Positions 5,608-9,013 of a stretch of 9,013 nucleotides of DNA are shown piece after piece. Source of the stretch: Ruminococcaceae bacterium UBA1213 (GTDB lineage Bacteria > Bacillota > Clostridia > Oscillospirales > Acutalibacteraceae). Under the pieces are notes generated by a model. The model was not told the DNA's origin. It ran no database searches and saw only the letters and a program-made list of their open reading frames with translations. The translations under genes and the position numbers were made by a program. Positions within the stretch are counted from its first letter, which is position 1; each line of letters starts with the position of its first letter. The stretch spans positions 859 to 9,871 of the forward strand of contig DBXL01000133.1 of NCBI GenBank assembly GCA_002309275.1, in the 5' to 3' direction.

Positions 5608-6822
5608 TTGCAGGAACTTTCAGGAGCTCCCGAAGGCATGGAACCATTTTATCATACACTGAAACGCATTTATGTAGATATGGCTCACGCTGAAACAAAG
5701 AAAAATCAAAAAACAATCGGTACTTACTGTGTAATGGCACCGCCTGAGCTGATATATGCATCAGGTGCAGTTCCCGTAAAGCTGTGCAGTGGAAATTATA
5801 CAGCTTTTTCAATAGGTGATGACATTGCTCCCAGAGATGCCTGTCCGCTTGTAAAAGCCGTTGCGGGATTCAAACAAACAGGGCTTATGCCTGTATATGA
5901 GGACTGTTCCATGATGATTGTACCCATAACGTGCGACTGCAAAAAGAAAATTGCAGGAATGCTTTCAGAAAGATGTGAAGTGACAACTCTGCATATTCCT
6001 GCCACAAGAGAAGATAAAGACATTGAAGCATTTATGAATCAGCTTTATGACCTCATGGAAAAACTGGAAAATGTCACAGGAAACACAATCACCTATCAGA
6101 GTTTATCCGACGGTTTCCGAAAAGTAGGCTATGCACAGTATGAACTTTCAGAGTTCATCAGGCTGAAAAAACAAATGCCTTATTTAATCAGAGGCAGTCA
6201 TGCTATGGCGATACTAAATTCAGCGTCTTATATGCCTGCTGATGAATGGGGAAAGGCACTTCACAAAGTGAATTTGTCACTTGAAAAGAGGATAGCCGAA
6301 AACAAAACCGTCACTTCCAAAAAACTTCCCCGAATCATGCTGACAGGCTCCCCAATCGTTTTTCCCAATATAAAAATCCCCCTTTTGATAGAGGAAATGG
6401 GAGGAATAGTGGCAGGCGATGAAACCTGCATGGGAGAAAGAGGAATGTGGGATCCTGCCGTTATCACAGATAACAGTTTTGACGGCATGATAAGCGCTTT
6501 GGCAAATCGTGCATTGCGTCCGTGTCCGTGTCCGACATTTGCCGACAATTCACAGAGAATTTACCGTCTGAAACAGCTTATCAAAGAAAATAAAATTCAG
6601 GGTGTTATTTATCATGTTCTGCGTGGGTGTCTGGTATATGACTTTGAATACAGACGCATTGAAGAAGAACTCGGAAAGCTGGGAATCCCCGTCATACGCC
6701 TTGAAAGCGACTACAATGAGGAAGACATAGAACAGCTCAGAATAAGAATAGAGGCATTTATAGAACTTATCAAGCTGAAACAGGCACCCGAAAAAGTGAT
6801 GACCGTGAGAAAAGATTTTTAA
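5608..6822 (+). CDS. 2-hydroxyacyl-CoA dehydratase-like / double-cubane cluster protein (YjiM-like), 5' end possibly lost
   Basis: About 404 residues counted from a TTG at 5608; an ATG at 5638 with AGGAG 11 nt upstream is an alternative start. The protein belongs to the HgdB/BcrC-like iron-sulfur family and most resembles YjiM/double-cubane-cluster proteins, as I recall them. Landmarks are IGTYCVMAPPELIYASGAVPV (C41), PRDACPLVKA (C79), PITCDCKKK (C109, C111), DETC (C274), RPCPCP (C306, C308), RGC (C341) and LESDYNEED near the C-terminus. Several of these cysteines should hold one or two [4Fe-4S]-type clusters. Characterised relatives accept electrons from the ATP-dependent activator encoded 12 bp downstream and reduce difficult substrates, but the substrate here is unknown. 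The frame is open upstream with coding-like sequence up to the TAG inside the IS end (5551-5553), suggesting a longer original N-terminus. Confidence 0.8.
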   Translation: MQELSGAPEGMEPFYHTLKRIYVDMAHAETKKNQKTIGTYCVMAPPELIYASGAVPVKLCSGNYTAFSIGDDIAPRDACPLVKAVAGFKQTGLMPVYEDCSMMIVPITCDCKKKIAGMLSERCEVTTLHIPATREDKDIEAFMNQLYDLMEKLENVTGNTITYQSLSDGFRKVGYAQYELSEFIRLKKQMPYLIRGSHAMAILNSASYMPADEWGKALHKVNLSLEKRIAENKTVTSKKLPRIMLTGSPIVFPNIKIPLLIEEMGGIVAGDETCMGERGMWDPAVITDNSFDGMISALANRALRPCPCPTFADNSQRIYRLKQLIKENKIQGVIYHVLRGCLVYDFEYRRIEEELGKLGIPVIRLESDYNEEDIEQLRIRIEAFIELIKLKQAPEKVMTVRKDF

Positions 6823-6834
6823 GGAGAAGCAATT

Positions 6835-7620
6835 ATGAATAAATATTATATCGGTCTTGACGGAGGTTCGACTTATTTAAAAGCCGCCCTGATAGGCAGA
6901 GGACGTGTCATAGATACAATGGTACGCAATACAGGCATAGACAACGACGGCACAGCCCGTAAAATCGCAAAGGAACTTTGCAAAAGAAATTCTCTTTCAG
7001 CGTCTGACATAGGCTATATCATGGCGACAGGATACAGCCGAAAAGTGCTGGAAGTGGCAGATGATGATATTTCAGAGATAACAGCCCATGCCTACGGGGT
7101 ACGCCTGACGGCTCCCAAAGAGTACCGCCCCGGCATGATAATCGACATAGGCGGACAGGATTCAAAAATAATATACCTTGACAGCAGTTATGGTGTAAAA
7201 AATTTCAGTATGAATGATAAATGTGCGGCAGGTACGGGAAAATTCATGGAAGTAATTGCACAGATACTGGAAACTACCATAGATCATGTAGGACCTCTTT
7301 CCCTTCAGGCAACCAATCCATGTGATATAAACAGCACTTGTGTCGTGTTTGCACAATCGGAAGTCATATCGCTTGTAGCAAGAAAATACAACCGCTGTGA
7401 CATACTGGCAGGAATGCATATTTCTATGGCAAAAAGAATCATCAAAATGATGAAGAAATCGGAAAAAGGCGGAGATATTCTGATGACAGGCGGAGGAGCT
7501 TTGAATACGGGACTTCATCATGCTTTTGAAGAAGAACTGATGAGAGATGTATATATTGCTCAATATCCTCAATTCAACGGTGCAATCGGTGCGGCTCTCA
7601 TTGCAAGCGAAAGGGGCTGA
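6835..7620 (+). CDS. ASKHA-type ATPase activator, HgdC/DCCP-reductase-like (YjiL-like)
   Basis: This 261-residue protein of the BcrAD/BadFG/HgdC family has the ASKHA phosphate-binding loop GLDGGST (7-13), a second loop in IDIGGQDSK (103-111), and the adenosine motif TGGGALNTGL near 218-227. Two cysteines match those that bridge a [4Fe-4S] cluster between two subunits in HgdC-type activators: C130 in DKCAAGTGKF and C169 in NSTCVVFAQSEV. An extra C163 lies close by. The homodimer would couple ATP hydrolysis to low-potential electron injection into the upstream double-cubane-like protein in the cytoplasm, and would be oxygen-sensitive. The length fits the family's short, single-subunit members. 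The ATG at 6835 has AAGGAG eight nt upstream, and the gene follows its partner by only 12 bp, implying one transcript. Confidence 0.9.
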   Translation: MNKYYIGLDGGSTYLKAALIGRGRVIDTMVRNTGIDNDGTARKIAKELCKRNSLSASDIGYIMATGYSRKVLEVADDDISEITAHAYGVRLTAPKEYRPGMIIDIGGQDSKIIYLDSSYGVKNFSMNDKCAAGTGKFMEVIAQILETTIDHVGPLSLQATNPCDINSTCVVFAQSEVISLVARKYNRCDILAGMHISMAKRIIKMMKKSEKGGDILMTGGGALNTGLHHAFEEELMRDVYIAQYPQFNGAIGAALIASERG

Positions 7621-7627
7621 AAAAAAA

Positions 7628-8332
7628 ATGATTGTCACAGCTTTTCTTGAAAGTCTTACGGCTGCGGCATCTGTGGGAATGGGCTGCGGAACGTGCTGCG
7701 GCTCCGGCATCAGTACAGCTTTATACGGCTATCTGACTACCCACATGAAAAATATGAAACAGTCATTTTTAGGCTTTATTGAATTTTTTCTGGGAAAATT
7801 CATTGCAGTAATCGCCCTGTGCTGTATTGCCTCCGTTGCAGGCAGTAATATCATAGATGAAAACGGCTGTATATTCGGCATAAAAACAGCTTTAATAGCT
7901 GATACAGTCATGCTTTTTATGGGAATATGGCTTTTAATCGGCTGGATAAAGGAACGGTTGGGACATAAAAACTGTAAAAGCTGTAACGGCTGTAAAAGTG
8001 ACAAGTCAAAAACACATGATTATCAAAAATCCAATCATGCGGCACTTATCGGTATGGGAATCAGTTACGGAGCGTCACCATGTGCCCCGCTCATTCTGAT
8101 GACAGGCTATGCAGCATCTCTTTCTCTGGGCTATGCCGCACTTCTGGGAGCAGTGTTTGCAATGGCAAGCACCATTTCACCCATGCTTTTCATGCTGTTC
8201 ATATCGGGTATTCTTGCCGGAAAAATGTATAAGGAAATCCCGCAGTATCTGACATGGTTCAGACTTGCCTGTTATATCATGCTGATAATTCTTTTTACCG
8301 TCAGTTTATTAAAAGAGGTGAATTTATTATGA
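7628..8332 (+). CDS. Cysteine-rich six-helix membrane protein (SafE/DsbD/ArsG-like)
   Basis: This 234-residue protein has about six hydrophobic segments (roughly 5-28, 50-72, 88-108, 138-160, 166-192 and 208-228) in two pseudo-symmetric halves. The first half opens with GMGCGTCCGSGIST (C20, C23, C24) and the second with YGASPCAPL (C152). This pattern recalls DsbD/CcdA-type and SafE/TauE-like proteins, and in particular the Firmicutes proteins annotated as ArsG-family permeases, as I remember them. A cytoplasmic or external loop carries C-X2-C-X2-C (116-122), suited to metal or thiol chemistry. Possible roles are electron transfer across the membrane or export of a metal or small molecule; the sequence does not decide. 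The start at 7628 is chosen over upstream in-frame codons because it follows AAGGGG and begins seven bases after the activator's stop. The stop overlaps the next start as ATGA. Confidence 0.7.
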   Translation: MIVTAFLESLTAAASVGMGCGTCCGSGISTALYGYLTTHMKNMKQSFLGFIEFFLGKFIAVIALCCIASVAGSNIIDENGCIFGIKTALIADTVMLFMGIWLLIGWIKERLGHKNCKSCNGCKSDKSKTHDYQKSNHAALIGMGISYGASPCAPLILMTGYAASLSLGYAALLGAVFAMASTISPMLFMLFISGILAGKMYKEIPQYLTWFRLACYIMLIILFTVSLLKEVNLL

Positions 8333-8868
8333 GAAAAAGGAGTATTACAGTATTTTTGAGTGTATATGCGGCACTGTGCATAGCCTACGGTGTCGGAAGC
8401 AGTGTGATAATGCCTGATAACAGCGATATAATTGCAGAAATCAGTCAGGAAAACTCACAAACGGATTTTTCGGAAAATCATACCGTGACAGAAAGCAGTG
8501 CCGATAATATGGAATCTGTCATTCAGAAAGCAAATGAAATCAACTCTTCCGAGAATTCTGCCGAAAGCAGCGTAAACAGCAGTAATGAATCAAGCGAAAC
8601 GGAATCTTCTGTTCAGAATGATAATGAATTCAATTTTCCTGAGCAGTCTGTCATCAATAATGAAGTACAGCAGAGTGAAGAACAGATTGAAGAAGATGAC
8701 GGAGAGGAATATGCAGAGGAAAAACCCTCTCTGGAGGAATTTTTGAAAAGCCTGAGATGCAGTGGATGCAGGCATAACTGTACGCTTTTTTCTCCGAGAT
8801 GTATGAACGGTGCAAGGAAGGCAAGTCAGGCAGAAAGTCAGTATTATCAAACATACAACTATAAATGA
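8329..8868 (+). CDS. Membrane-anchored acidic protein with C-terminal four-cysteine cluster
   Basis: I do not recognise a named family. The 179-residue product starts MRKRS followed by one hydrophobic stretch (about 6-27), a signal peptide or anchor without a lipobox cysteine. A low-complexity region rich in Ser, Glu, Asn and Asp (about 30-130) is probably a disordered stalk outside the membrane. The C-terminus contains C144-X2-C147-X3-C151-X6-C158 in SLRCSGCRHNCTLFSPRC, followed by a basic segment and a Tyr/Gln-rich tail. Four spaced cysteines suggest a [4Fe-4S] or zinc site, or disulfides if exported. ATG at 8329 has GAGGTG eight nt upstream and overlaps the preceding stop by 4 bp, so it is tightly coupled to the membrane protein and likely its partner. 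It is the last gene of the operon. Confidence 0.75.
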   Translation: MRKRSITVFLSVYAALCIAYGVGSSVIMPDNSDIIAEISQENSQTDFSENHTVTESSADNMESVIQKANEINSSENSAESSVNSSNESSETESSVQNDNEFNFPEQSVINNEVQQSEEQIEEDDGEEYAEEKPSLEEFLKSLRCSGCRHNCTLFSPRCMNGARKASQAESQYYQTYNYK

Positions 8869-8934
8869 GCAAATTTGAAAAAACTGCACAAATAGACAGT
8901 CCCAAAACAACTTTTAATCAATTCAAATGTATCG

Positions 8935-9013
8935 CTTCTCCGACCCCTCCGTCAAAAATCGACAATTAAAATTGTCGATTTTTGCCACCTCCCCTTTCAG
9001 GTAATGTCGTCAA
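8935..9013. repeat. Likely dispersed intergenic repeat, cut by window end
   Basis: The hairpin at 8954-8983 is flanked by CCGACCCCTCCGTC (8940-8953) and GCCACCTCCCCTTTCAG (8984-9000). On the - strand the block reads open as ...LKGEVAKIDNFNCRFLTEGSEKR, a pattern I have met as spurious ORF tails from repeated intergenic elements in Clostridia. A conserved core with a palindrome at its centre fits a small non-autonomous repeat. Its right end is outside the window, so neither length nor target duplication can be assessed. Confidence 0.4.
8954..8983. terminator. Bidirectional terminator-like hairpin after the redox operon
   Basis: AAAAATCGACAATT (8954-8967) and AATTGTCGATTTTT (8970-8983) are perfect 14-bp arms with a 2-nt centre. 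The outer A/T tracts give a U-run in either direction. It lies 85 bp after the last stop codon of the + strand operon. It may belong to a dispersed repeat rather than being a dedicated terminator. Confidence 0.65.

Noticed and set aside
6515..6535. Short tandem GTCCGT repeat in the DCCP-like gene
   Set aside because: It encodes the conserved-looking RPCPCP cysteine segment and is explained by coding constraint.
7547..7627. N-terminal extension of the membrane protein
   Set aside because: It overlaps the end of the activator gene in another frame, whereas the ATG at 7628 directly follows the activator's stop and has a GGGG-type SD.
8254..8328. N-terminal extension of the four-cysteine protein
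   Set aside because: It lies within the membrane protein gene. The ATG at 8329 has GAGGTG at the right distance and gives a normal signal or anchor sequence.

Overview
The window looks like chromosomal DNA of an anaerobic Gram-positive from the class Clostridia, probably a gut or rumen Ruminococcus-like (Oscillospiraceae) species. The reasons are its moderately AT-rich composition, strong GGAGG-type ribosome binding sites, a YtrA-type GntR/ABC operon, an IS605-family TnpB element with Firmicutes-like ends, and an oxygen-sensitive iron-sulfur enzyme pair. The genus is an inference. No rRNA, tRNA or CRISPR array was seen.

Left part (1-711): an AT-rich leader and a small solitary XRE-type regulator on the + strand, closed by a strong inverted repeat at 623-659. 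This repeat can terminate transcription in both directions and also lies at the end of the convergent ABC operon.

ABC operon (712 to about 4081, - strand): transcribed leftward as GntR/YtrA-type repressor, ABC ATPase, then a large permease with about nine membrane segments and an extracellular C-terminal region. The three genes overlap (8 bp and 29 bp), so their translation is probably coupled. Upstream are two near-identical 23-bp inverted repeats, 101 bp apart. The distal one is embedded in the best promoter candidate. A small hairpin in the leader lies between them.

Mobile element (about 4187-5554, - strand): an IS200/IS605-family element that carries only tnpB (IS1341-like) with an intact RuvC D/E/D triad and four zinc cysteines. 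It has folded terminal structures, and its right end should form the 3' part of an omega/reRNA. No TnpA is present. Its left end abuts the 5' side of the next operon.

Redox operon (about 5555-8868, + strand): four closely packed genes. The first is a 2-hydroxyacyl-CoA dehydratase-like/double-cubane-cluster protein whose open frame runs upstream to the IS junction, suggesting loss of its native 5' end. The second is its ASKHA ATPase activator with the two expected cluster cysteines. The third is a six-helix cysteine-rich membrane protein of the SafE/DsbD/ArsG-like kind. The fourth is an uncharacterised membrane-anchored protein with an acidic Ser/Asn/Glu-rich stalk ending in a C-X2-C-X3-C-X6-C cluster. 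The first two would form an ATP-driven low-potential electron-transfer pair. The physical link to two cysteine-rich membrane proteins is the most interesting and least explained part of the window.

Right edge (8869-9013): a 14-bp-arm hairpin that can act as a terminator. It is probably part of a dispersed intergenic repeat cut off by the window end.
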